This document shows positions 15,630 through 22,338 of a stretch of 64,000 bases of DNA, piece after piece. Within the stretch, counting starts at the first letter, position 1. Every line of letters begins with the position of its first letter. The position numbers and the translations under genes were made by a program. The DNA is from Bacteroidales bacterium (GTDB taxonomy: Bacteria; Bacteroidota; Bacteroidia; Bacteroidales; WCHB1-69). The notes beneath the pieces are model-generated. The model had not been told where the DNA came from, ran no database searches, and saw nothing but the letters and a program-made list of their open reading frames with translations. The stretch lies in contig JAGCUN010000030.1 of NCBI GenBank assembly GCA_017962845.1, positions 1 through 64,000 on the forward strand, given 5' to 3'.

Positions 15630-16328
15630 TTATAAATTCAATAAAAAGATGGACGGCTGTTTGTGCAGGTTGATGGTGGTTTTACGCCACTGCGCGATGG
15701 TCTTGGTGCAGATCATCTCATCCTCGCAGGTGAGGTTGGCGGCCACGCAAAGCCGGAGGTTCGGCGAACAGACAGACACGATGGAGTTGAAGAGATGGTT
15801 GTTGCGGTAGGGTGTCTCGATGAAAATCTGGGTCTGACGGTATTTCACGCACACCGCCTCCAACTGCTTGAGCCGTCTTTCTCTATCAGGCTGCTCCATA
15901 GGCAGATAGCCATGGAAGGCGAAATTCTGACCGCCCAATCCGGAGGCCATGAGGGCCAGCACGATGGAGGAGGGACCCACCAACGGCACCACCTGTATGC
16001 CCAGACGGTGCGCCTCGCTTACCACCAGATGCCCCGGATCGGCCACGCACGGCACGCCCGCATCCGACAGCAAGCCCACATTCTTCCCCTCCAAACAGGG
16101 CTGCAAGAACTCTTTCAGATTCAACGACTTGTCGTGCTTGTCGAGATGAAAGAAGGTAAGATCGTCGATGGGAGTGGTGATGCCCAACGCCTTCAGGAAA
16201 CGGCGCTCGGTGCGCACATCCTCCACAATATAGTAATTGATTTCATTGATAATCTGACGGTTAAAGGTTGGAAAAACCTTATCGAAATCGGATTCCCCTA
16301 ATGGAGACGGAATGAGGTAGAGTGACAT
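15630..16328 (-). CDS. rsmI: SAM-dependent tetrapyrrole-methylase-fold methyltransferase, RsmI-like
   Basis: This 232-residue protein has the RsmI fold: LYLIPSPLGE at the start, YIVEDVRTERRFL, LLSDAGVPCVADPGHLVV (the SAM-binding GxPxxxDPG block), VPLVGPSSIVLALMASGL, FHGYLP and IFIETPYRNN. RsmI methylates the 2'-OH of C1402 in 16S rRNA. Bacteroidota members are shorter than the E. coli enzyme, and this length fits them. An open frame continues upstream to 16661, but that part is non-coding repeat sequence; MSLYLIPSPLG at 16328 is the true start. First gene of the rsmI-kinase-miaA operon. Confidence 0.85.
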   Translation of the reverse strand: MSLYLIPSPLGESDFDKVFPTFNRQIINEINYYIVEDVRTERRFLKALGITTPIDDLTFFHLDKHDKSLNLKEFLQPCLEGKNVGLLSDAGVPCVADPGHLVVSEAHRLGIQVVPLVGPSSIVLALMASGLGGQNFAFHGYLPMEQPDRERRLKQLEAVCVKYRQTQIFIETPYRNNHLFNSIVSVCSPNLRLCVAANLTCEDEMICTKTIAQWRKTTINLHKQPSIFLLNL

Positions 16329-16408
16329 GGTATTGGTTGAATTGTTGATTTGTTGATTTGTTGAATTGGGTTTCGTTAGCTTAGTGAGATGCAAAAGTTT
16401 TAGTGCTG

Positions 16409-16416
16409 CAAAAATA
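16409..16416 (-). promoter_or_regulatory. -7 box TATTTTTG for the rsmI operon
   Basis: TATTTTTG on the minus strand, about 80 bases before ATG 16328 and 10 bases downstream of repeat copy A. The leader contains a tandem TTGTTGATT repeat. Confidence 0.65.
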
Positions 16417-16426
16417 CGATTTTTTT

Positions 16427-16462
16427 GTTTTACTTCTGCCGGTTTTCTCAACTCGCCATCAC
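16427..16462 (-). repeat. 35-bp dispersed repeat, copy A
   Basis: This 36-base copy has the core ACTTCTGCCGGTTTTC with an extra base and a CGCC variant near the right end. It lies just upstream of the rsmI promoter. Related copies lie at 16675, 17385 and 18223. Confidence 0.8.
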
Positions 16463-16518
16463 TTATGCGGGGACACGATGATACGATGATGAGAGATTCT
16501 GGATGGTCGGACTGCCGC

Positions 16519-16645
16519 GTGCTGAAAGCACACTCTCCTCGTAACCCCATACAGCTTTGCTGTGCGGGGTAGAGATGCACTCGGTCGTCAGAGCGTGCCG
16601 GAGGCACGCCACTATCCACACTTCTGTCGCGTGCCTCCGGCACGT
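16519..16645. repeat. palindrome cluster in the rsmI upstream region
   Basis: Hairpins seen are GTGCT-GAA-AGCAC (16519-16531), an ACCCC...GGGGT stem with inner ACAGC-TTT-GCTGT (16544-16570), GCGTGCC-GGA-GGCACGC (16593-16609) and CGTGCC-TCC-GGCACG (16630-16644). The last two are also inverted copies of each other, so one 15-bp stem can form across both. The non-coding stretch 16463-16674 consists almost entirely of these elements; I see no gene in it. Confidence 0.75.
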
Positions 16646-16674
16646 TTCTCCGTTGCTTCAAATCAAGACTTGTC

Positions 16675-16709
16675 GTTTTACTTCTGCCGGTTTCTCAACT
16701 CAGCATCAC
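16675..16709 (-). repeat. 35-bp dispersed repeat, copy B
   Basis: The minus strand reads GATGCTGAGTTGAGAAACCG then GCAGAAGTAA, that is DAELRNRQK-stop. It lies 34 bases past the 3' end of the 16743-17357 gene. Confidence 0.85.
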
Positions 16710-16742
16710 AAAAAAAATAAATATTTACTAAAATAGTGAATA

Positions 16743-17357
16743 TTATTCGGAAAGAGACGATTCCACCGTCTCTTCTGTCTGTTTCAAGGGCTTTTCTTCG
16801 TATGCGGACATGTCTGAGCCTCCCTCCCCCAAATGATAGTATAAGGTGGTATGCCAACTTTTCCCATCAAATGTCCAGTCGGCCTCCTCGCGGACCAGTT
16901 TTTTTTCTTCATCAATAAAATACTCCACTCTGTCAGGGTCGAAGAATTGTCGGCCGAGCGTGCAAGAAGGGATTTCTATCATGACATCTCGCTTGTACAG
17001 GACGAATTTTCCAGGGTCTATCATGTCGTTTCTTTCGTGATAAACGACATATTGGTTGTCGCTCCATATTTCACGGTCGGGGGTTAAGTAGCCGAACAGA
17101 AGCAATATGGAAAGTATATACACAGGAAGGCTGACAGCGGCAATGACGATGAGGGTCTGTAACGCCCAGTGAAGCTTTCGGACAGCATAAAGCAACCACA
17201 TCGCACCATAGACGATTACGATAACGAAGGTGACAATGTACAACCACCTGTCAAGCTGATAATAGAAATGCATGGTATTGAGAAACCAACTGAAAAATAT
17301 TGATGCGGCCGTCAGTACTGCTGCCAAAATTCCAATGACTCTGCGGGTAGTTACCAT
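16743..17357 (-). CDS. membrane protein of unknown function
   Basis: This 204-residue protein has three predicted membrane helices in its first half (about 7-25, 37-57 and 66-88) and a soluble C-terminal half rich in charged residues (QYVVYHERND, VEYFIDEEKKLVREE, SWHTTLYYHLGEGG) that probably faces the periplasm. I do not recognise the family. Repeat copy C lies 28 bases upstream of its ATG and copy B lies just past its stop, so the gene is bracketed by the 35-bp repeat. No clear -7 box is visible ahead of it. Confidence 0.6.
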   Translation of the reverse strand: MVTTRRVIGILAAVLTAASIFFSWFLNTMHFYYQLDRWLYIVTFVIVIVYGAMWLLYAVRKLHWALQTLIVIAAVSLPVYILSILLLFGYLTPDREIWSDNQYVVYHERNDMIDPGKFVLYKRDVMIEIPSCTLGRQFFDPDRVEYFIDEEKKLVREEADWTFDGKSWHTTLYYHLGEGGSDMSAYEEKPLKQTEETVESSLSE

Positions 17358-17384
17358 ATCTTATGTTTTTTTTGAAAATCTTGT

Positions 17385-17419
17385 GTTTTACTTCTGCCGA
17401 TTTCTCAACTCATCATCAC
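17385..17419 (-). repeat. 35-bp dispersed repeat, copy C
   Basis: The minus strand reads DDELRNRQK-stop in one frame (GATGATGAGTTGAGAAATCG, GCAGAAGTAA). A different reading frame of the upstream remnant ends in the TGA inside its first bases. It lies 28 bases upstream of the membrane protein gene. Confidence 0.85.
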
Positions 17420-17622
17420 AAATCTTTGCCAATTTTTTGAATAACTTTTTCTTTTAATACTTGGACTTCTATATCAGCAGCTATTGACGCATTAGCTAAA
17501 GTTTGCATATCGTTCATTAGATATTCGTTAGGTTTTTTGACGTATTCATTATAGTCATCTACTGTTAGTCTTCTTACATTGTTAGTTGTAGCGTGAATTT
17601 TCTTGTTTTTCTTTTCGTTTGT
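17416..17622 (-). pseudogene. unidentified coding-like remnant downstream of the lipoprotein gene
   Basis: A frame open from 17622 to a TGA at 17416-17418 encodes protein-like sequence (VDDYNEYVKKPNEYLMNDMQ, then VLKEKVIQKIGKDL). Its only ATG is at 17517, giving 33 residues. It overlaps the end of the upstream lipoprotein gene in another frame, so it could be that gene's original C-terminus after a frameshift, or a separate decayed gene. Its stop lies inside repeat copy C. Confidence 0.35.
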
Positions 17623-18190
17623 TTATTTTTTCCTGTTCTTTAGCACAATACTTCAACCATTTTTTTGTATAATTGCATTCTGGCATACCTTCTTGGCCCA
17701 ATTGCTGACCTATAAGCAACAAAATCTCATATTCTTCAATCGTACTTGGTGATACTTTCTTTTCCCACGTATAACCAAAATGCGGCACTCCAATTCCACC
17801 TACTACTATGGTTGTGTCGGATGTATAAACCACAACATTTGTCTTTTTTTCGGATATGGAATCTAAATGAATGATAAATTCAGGGAAATAGGGCAACGGA
17901 TTGCCAAACCTGAAAAACATTTTTGATTTAACATCATAATGATTTCGCAATAAAGCATCATTTTTAATATTCTTGCTAAGTATATCATTGTCATAATCTT
18001 CTTTTGCATATACTGTGTACCCATCTAGAGAATCTTCTACTCTGGTTAATATAGCTTTTCTTACATCTTCGCTACCAGCATCAAAAACGTAGCTTGTCGG
18101 ATTAGGAACCAGAAGTTTCTCTTTGGTGTAACAACCGATAGTTAGCACGGATATTGTGATAAATAGCAAGCCTATTAGTGTCTTTTGCAT
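17582..18190 (-). CDS. lipoprotein of unknown function
   Basis: This 202-residue protein has a lipoprotein signal (MQKTLIGLLFITISVLTIGC) with the lipobox cysteine at residue 20, followed by a mature domain with KLLVPNPTSYVFDAGSEDVRKAI, a β-rich centre (VVVYTSDTTIVVGGIGV) and a lysine-rich helical end (KEQEKINKRKEKQE). I do not recognise the family. Base composition is clearly more AT-rich than in flanking housekeeping genes, which suggests acquisition by transfer. Repeat copy D lies 33 bases upstream and copy C about 160 bases downstream. Confidence 0.65.
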   Translation of the reverse strand: MQKTLIGLLFITISVLTIGCYTKEKLLVPNPTSYVFDAGSEDVRKAILTRVEDSLDGYTVYAKEDYDNDILSKNIKNDALLRNHYDVKSKMFFRFGNPLPYFPEFIIHLDSISEKKTNVVVYTSDTTIVVGGIGVPHFGYTWEKKVSPSTIEEYEILLLIGQQLGQEGMPECNYTKKWLKYCAKEQEKINKRKEKQENSRYN

Positions 18191-18222
18191 AGTTTATGTT
18201 TTTGATTTAAAATTATGATTAA

Positions 18223-18257
18223 GTTTTACTTCTGCCGATTTTTCAACTCATCATCAC
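18223..18257 (-). repeat. 35-bp dispersed repeat, copy D
   Basis: The minus strand reads DDELKNRQK-stop. The frame runs on upstream for about 18 more codons without a start. It lies 33 bases upstream of the lipoprotein gene. Confidence 0.85.
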
Positions 18258-18324
18258 CTATAGCTTGTAACGACCTTATTGTTAGATTATTGCACAAGAT
18301 TTCAATATAGCAATTATTAAATCA

Positions 18325-19542
18325 TTACAATAGGATTTTCGATTCAAGTATTAACCCCACCACACCGACCAACAAGCCGAAGAGAATATTCATCGCCTTC
18401 ATCATCAGGAAGCTCTTGCGCGAATAGGCCAGCAGCGGCAACGCGCCGTGACCGTCCTGCACGATGGAGCTCGCCAGCAGGATGCTGAAGGGAATGGTGC
18501 CGCTGGCGAACAGGTAAATCCAGATGAACTGCGGCTGCGACTCGGGGATGATGCCGATGCCGAGCGCCACAAACAGCAATACCCACGGCAACCACTTGTG
18601 CTCCCCGATGAGCGCGTTCAGGTCGAAGAAGTGGTTGAGCACCGCAAGAGCCACCAGCACGCCCAACGTCCAGAGCAGCACCGACAGGAAATGGTGCTTG
18701 ATGACGTGCTCCCACAGATGCTCCTGCAGGAAATGCTCGGAGCAAAAGGCCACCACTACGAGGGTGAGCAGCGCCAAGATGCCAAACACGATGTTCTCAC
18801 CATGCAGATGATGATGCTCCTCGGCATCGTGATGATGGTGGTGCATATCCACCTGAAGTTCATGGCCTTCCGCATGATGATGGTGCTCATGGTGATGATG
18901 GAACTCGGCCACCGCCTCGTGACTATGGTCTGCATCGTGGTGAGCCGTTACCTCCGCCGACTGCGGCATGGAGCCGTGCTCGTGCGAGATGATGCCGGTA
19001 CACATGGCGGTGATATAGAACAAGATACCGAAGATGAGGATGGCACGGGCAAACGAAATCTTCTTGATATTGGAGAAGGCGAGCTGTGCCTTGCCATGTT
19101 CGTGGGTATGCGCCGCATGCACCTCCAAGGTATGGGTGTCGGAGGAGTAGAAGGGTTTGTTTTTGAATAGAAGATGGGTGATGCCCCCACCTACAAGAGC
19201 CGTCGCGAACATGCCGCCCAGCAGGGGCAACGTGGTTTTCGGACTGATGGCGAACAGCAGGAAGGCGGAGTCGCCGAAGGTGCTGATCATGCCAGCCACC
19301 AGCGCGCCGAACGATAGCACGCGGTGGGTGTAGAGCGACACGATGGTAAAGCCGCCGATGCAGCCCGGGATGAGACCGAGCAGCGAGGAGACCACAATCT
19401 GCAGGTAGGGATGGTTGCGGAGCTTTTCCAGCAGCCGCCCCGAAGAACTTACGTTCACAAATTCAATAAGCAGCATCATCACCATCACCAAACAGGTGAT
19501 GCCGACGGTACTGGTAATAATTTCAGAAATTTGGTGCAGCAT
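18325..19542 (-). CDS. putative manganese/heavy-metal transporter with histidine-rich loop
   Basis: This 405-residue polytopic membrane protein matches the putative 10-TM heavy-metal exporter family (ArsP_2-like), often annotated as putative manganese transporter. Two hydrophobic halves (about 1-130 with GLIPGCIGGFTIVSLY and FGDSAFLLFAI; about 250-405 with LGIGIIPESQPQFIWIYLFASG and ILLASSIVQDGHGALPLLAYS) flank a central loop. That loop holds 24 histidines between residues 187 and 247, with smaller HAAHTHEHG motifs before it, and should bind Zn2+, Ni2+ or Mn2+. Its ATG lies 2 bases after the recR stop, so it is the last gene of the dnaB-smpB-recR operon. The metal and direction are inferred. 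Confidence 0.8.
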   Translation of the reverse strand: MLHQISEIITSTVGITCLVMVMMLLIEFVNVSSSGRLLEKLRNHPYLQIVVSSLLGLIPGCIGGFTIVSLYTHRVLSFGALVAGMISTFGDSAFLLFAISPKTTLPLLGGMFATALVGGGITHLLFKNKPFYSSDTHTLEVHAAHTHEHGKAQLAFSNIKKISFARAILIFGILFYITAMCTGIISHEHGSMPQSAEVTAHHDADHSHEAVAEFHHHHEHHHHAEGHELQVDMHHHHHDAEEHHHLHGENIVFGILALLTLVVVAFCSEHFLQEHLWEHVIKHHFLSVLLWTLGVLVALAVLNHFFDLNALIGEHKWLPWVLLFVALGIGIIPESQPQFIWIYLFASGTIPFSILLASSIVQDGHGALPLLAYSRKSFLMMKAMNILFGLLVGVVGLILESKILL

Positions 19543-19544
19543 AA

Positions 19545-20171
19545 TCAGGAGCGTTTGGAGTAACTGGTTTCAAAAGTGGTACGGCTGAGCAGGGAGCGGC
19601 CGAGGGTGATCTCGTCGGTGTACTCCAGCTCTTCGCCGATGCCGATGCCTCGGGCGATGGTGGTGATACAGGGCACTTTACCCTGTATATTTCTGTAAAT
19701 GTAGAAGTTGGTGGTGTCGCCATCTACGGTGGCGGGCAGGGCGAGAATCACCTCCCCTACCGTGCCAGACTCCACCCGCTGGAACAGGCTCTCCATGTTG
19801 AGCTGTTGCGGGCCGATGCCGTCCATCGGGGCGATGACGCCGCCCAGCACGTGATACACGCCGTTGTACTGGTTGGTGTTTTCAATGGCGACCACATCGC
19901 GGATGTCGCGCACCACGCACACCAGCCGCTTGTCGCGCTTGGGGTTGCTGCAGATGTCGCACACCTCGGTATCGGAGAGATTGTGGCACTCCTTGCAGTA
20001 GCACACCTTCTCTTTCAATGCCGTGATGGATTCGGTGAGCAGTCCTACCTCGTGCGGGTCCATCTTGAGGATGTGCAGGGCGAGGCGGAGGGCGGTGCGC
20101 CGGCCGATACCGGGGAGCTTCGAGATCTCCACAATCGCGTCATCCAGCTGTTTTGAGAATCCTATTTCCAT
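19545..20171 (-). CDS. recR: recombination mediator RecR
   Basis: This 208-residue RecR works with RecF and RecO to load RecA at single-strand gaps. It has the helix-hairpin-helix [18 protein letters not shown], a zinc finger with C57, C59/C62, C71 and C74, and a Toprim domain ([49 protein letters not shown]). recF is at 40.1 kb in the same window; recO is not present. It sits between smpB (26 bases upstream) and the transporter gene. Confidence 0.96.
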   Translation of the reverse strand: MEIGFSKQLDDAIVEISKLPGIGRRTALRLALHILKMDPHEVGLLTESITALKEKVCYCKECHNLSDTEVCDICSNPKRDKRLVCVVRDIRDVVAIENTNQYNGVYHVLGGVIAPMDGIGPQQLNMESLFQRVESGTVGEVILALPATVDGDTTNFYIYRNIQGKVPCITTIARGIGIGEELEYTDEITLGRSLLSRTTFETSYSKRS

Positions 20172-20197
20172 CTATTCTAATTTTCAATTAAAAAAAA

Positions 20198-20659
20198 TCA
20201 ATCATCCTCCCCGCGTGCCGCCGCCCGGCGCTGATCTTTCTCCTTGATGCTGTCGCGCTTGTCGAACATCTTCTTACCCCTCGCGATGGCAATGTCGAGC
20301 TTTGCGTAGCCGTTTTCGTTGATCCACATCCGGGTGGGGATGACGGTGACCCCGCGCTCGTTGAGCTTCGAGGCGATCTTCTTGAGCTCCTTGCGGTTGA
20401 GCAGCAGCTTGCGGTCGCGCTTGGGGTCGTGGTTGTTGTAGCTCCCGTTGGCGTACTCGCTGATGTGGAGGTTGTGCACCCAGAGTTCGTTGTTGATGAA
20501 CGAGCAGTAGGAATCGGCGAGGTTGGCCTTGCCGGCACGTATCGACTTGATTTCGGTGCCGGTGAGCACAATGCCCGCCGTAAAGGTGGCGTGGAGGTAG
20601 TACTCGAACTCCGCCTTGCGGTTTTTGATGTTGATGTTGGTAGGTTTATTCTTCGACAC
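20198..20659 (-). CDS. smpB: SsrA-binding protein SmpB
   Basis: This 153-residue protein binds tmRNA and brings it to stalled ribosomes for trans-translation. It has the standard blocks INIKNRKAEFEYYL, GIVLTGTEIKSIRAGKANL, LWVHNLHISEYANGSY, KRDRKLLLNRKELKKI and the basic GKKMFDKRDSIKEKDQRR tail. It starts 12 bases after dnaB. No tmRNA gene is visible in the window. Confidence 0.96.
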   Translation of the reverse strand: MSKNKPTNINIKNRKAEFEYYLHATFTAGIVLTGTEIKSIRAGKANLADSYCSFINNELWVHNLHISEYANGSYNNHDPKRDRKLLLNRKELKKIASKLNERGVTVIPTRMWINENGYAKLDIAIARGKKMFDKRDSIKEKDQRRAAARGEDD

Positions 20660-20671
20660 TTGAGTAAAATT

Positions 20672-22204
20672 TTAGAAGGGCATTTCGCTGTCATCGCTGG
20701 CGTTGGACTCCACCGTAACATAGCCGGCATTCTCTTCCATGTTGGGAGAGATGCCCGCCTGACTGTCGCTGGCGAGTTGGAAGTCGATGTCGTCGCAGAA
20801 CTTGGTATATTGCTTCTCAAAGCGCACCTTGATAGCAGAGGTGCTGCCGTGACGGTTCTTCTCAATCATAATCTCGGCACGGTTCAACGCCGGTGAGCCG
20901 TCATCCGGGAAGGTGTCAAGTTTGTAGTATTCAGGACGATAAATAAACATCACCTGGTCGGCATCCTGCTCGATGGAGCCGGACTCACGAAGGTCGGACA
21001 GCATCGGCTTTTTGTCGCCGCCGCGCTGCTCCACCTGGCGCGACAACTGCGACAGGGCAATGACGGGGATGTTCAGGTCTTTGGCCAACGCCTTGAGGGA
21101 ACGGGAGATCTGGCTAATCTCCTGCTCGCGGTTGCCGTGGCGGCCTTTGTCCTCAGCGTTGCCGGTCATCAGCTGGAGGTAGTCCACAATCACCATATCA
21201 ATATTATAGCGGTGCTTCAACCGGCGGCACTTGGCGCGCAGGTCGAAGATGGAAAGCTGCGGAGTATCGTCGATGATGAGCTTGTCGGTCTCCAGCACAT
21301 GCACGCGCTCCATCAGCTGGTTCCACTCGGCATCCATAAGGTCGCCCTTGACAATCTTCTCGGAGCTGACACCCGACTCGATGGAGAAGAGGCGGTGTAC
21401 CAGCTGCGTGGCCGACATTTCGAGCGAGAACAGCGCGACGCTCTTGCCGTAGTCGATGGCGGCGTTGCGGGCGATGGAGAGTACGAAGGAGGTCTTACCC
21501 ATACCCGGACGGGCTGCGATAATGATGAGGTCGGAGTTCTGCCAACCGCCGATGGCCTCGTCAATACGGCGGATGCCGGTCGGCACACCCTTGAACTTCT
21601 CTTCCGAGTTCTGCAACTCCATCAGGTCGGTCATGGCCTTTTTCACCACCACACCCAGCTCCTTACTCTCGCGGCTGAAGTTGCTTTCAATGACATTGAA
21701 CAGGTCGGTTTCGGCCTTGTCGAGCAGGGTCATCACATCCTTAGGCTCGTCGAAAGCCTGTTTGGTGATGTCGCCGCAGATGGAGATAAGCTGGCGCAGC
21801 ACGTAGCGTTCCATCACCACGCGGGCGTGGTATTCGACGTTGGCGGCAGAGGCCACCCCGTTGGTAAGTTTCGCCAGGTAGGCCGGGCCGCCCACAAACT
21901 CCAGCTTCTTCTCCGAGCGGAGCTGGTCGGCCACCGTCAGGAGGTCGATGGGCTGGTCGAGTTGGAAGAGGCGGATGATGGCGGCAAAGATGGCTTGGTG
22001 CTGCTCGCGGTAGAACATCCCCGAGCGGAGGGTGTCCACCACATTCGACACCGCGTCGCGGTCTATCATCAGCGCACCGAGCACGGCCTGCTCGAAGCCC
22101 ACAGCCTGCGGAATCACCTTGCCGGCATTTCCCAATGCACTCTCAATGGTCTTGTATGTAAATCTTGTCTCTGTCTGCTGTCCAGCAACGGGTTCTGATG
22201 CCAT
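20672..22204 (-). CDS. dnaB: replicative DNA helicase DnaB
   Basis: This 510-residue hexameric helicase unwinds DNA at the replication fork. It has the N-terminal DnaG-binding domain (about 30-135; PQAVGFEQAVLGALMID) and the RecA-like C-terminal domain with Walker A ARPGMGKTS (231-239), Walker B MVIVDYLQLM, the ALSQLSRQVE arginine-finger region and LRESGSIEQDADQVMFIYR. No intein is present. The last residues are DDSEMPF, an acidic tip with terminal Pro-Phe like that of single-strand-binding protein. It is the first gene of the dnaB-smpB-recR-transporter operon, with a -7 box 35 bases upstream and DnaA-box-like 9-mers beyond it. Confidence 0.96.
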   Translation of the reverse strand: MASEPVAGQQTETRFTYKTIESALGNAGKVIPQAVGFEQAVLGALMIDRDAVSNVVDTLRSGMFYREQHQAIFAAIIRLFQLDQPIDLLTVADQLRSEKKLEFVGGPAYLAKLTNGVASAANVEYHARVVMERYVLRQLISICGDITKQAFDEPKDVMTLLDKAETDLFNVIESNFSRESKELGVVVKKAMTDLMELQNSEEKFKGVPTGIRRIDEAIGGWQNSDLIIIAARPGMGKTSFVLSIARNAAIDYGKSVALFSLEMSATQLVHRLFSIESGVSSEKIVKGDLMDAEWNQLMERVHVLETDKLIIDDTPQLSIFDLRAKCRRLKHRYNIDMVIVDYLQLMTGNAEDKGRHGNREQEISQISRSLKALAKDLNIPVIALSQLSRQVEQRGGDKKPMLSDLRESGSIEQDADQVMFIYRPEYYKLDTFPDDGSPALNRAEIMIEKNRHGSTSAIKVRFEKQYTKFCDDIDFQLASDSQAGISPNMEENAGYVTVESNASDDSEMPF

Positions 22205-22238
22205 AAATAAGTAAGTTACGTGATTAATATTTAGGGTG

Positions 22239-22246
22239 CAAAGGTA
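22239..22246 (-). promoter_or_regulatory. -7 box TACCTTTG for the dnaB operon
   Basis: TACCTTTG on the minus strand, 35 bases before ATG 22204. Confidence 0.7.
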
Positions 22247-22282
22247 CTATATTTTTTTGCACAAAATGGCCGATTTCCCGAT

Positions 22283-22323
22283 TGTGGAAAAATATTTAAA
22301 AGCTGTTGATAAACTGTTGATAA
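22283..22323 (-). promoter_or_regulatory. DnaA-box-like cluster upstream of dnaB
   Basis: On the minus strand TTATCAACA occurs twice (22315-22323 and 22304-22312), 11 bp apart, that is one helical turn. TTTTCCACA follows at 22283-22291. Each differs by one base from the DnaA box TTATCCACA. The cluster lies 37-84 bases upstream of the dnaB -7 box in the 134-bp gap between the AddA-like gene and dnaB. Confidence 0.5.
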
Positions 22324-22338
22324 CTACCCCCAGAATGT

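Noticed and set aside
16329..16661. N-terminal extension of the RsmI-like protein
   Set aside because: The open frame upstream of MSLYLIP covers the promoter, repeat copy A and palindromes, and the extra residues have no homology.
16427..18257. The four 35-bp repeats as a CRISPR array
   Set aside because: Gaps between copies are 212, 675 and 803 bases and contain whole genes; there is no unit spacing and no cas gene in the window.
21137..22198. 353-codon plus-strand open frame
   Set aside because: It is antisense to dnaB, whose motifs are complete; there is no promoter or homology.
20672..22204. Intein in dnaB
   Set aside because: The gene has normal length and uninterrupted Walker A and B regions.
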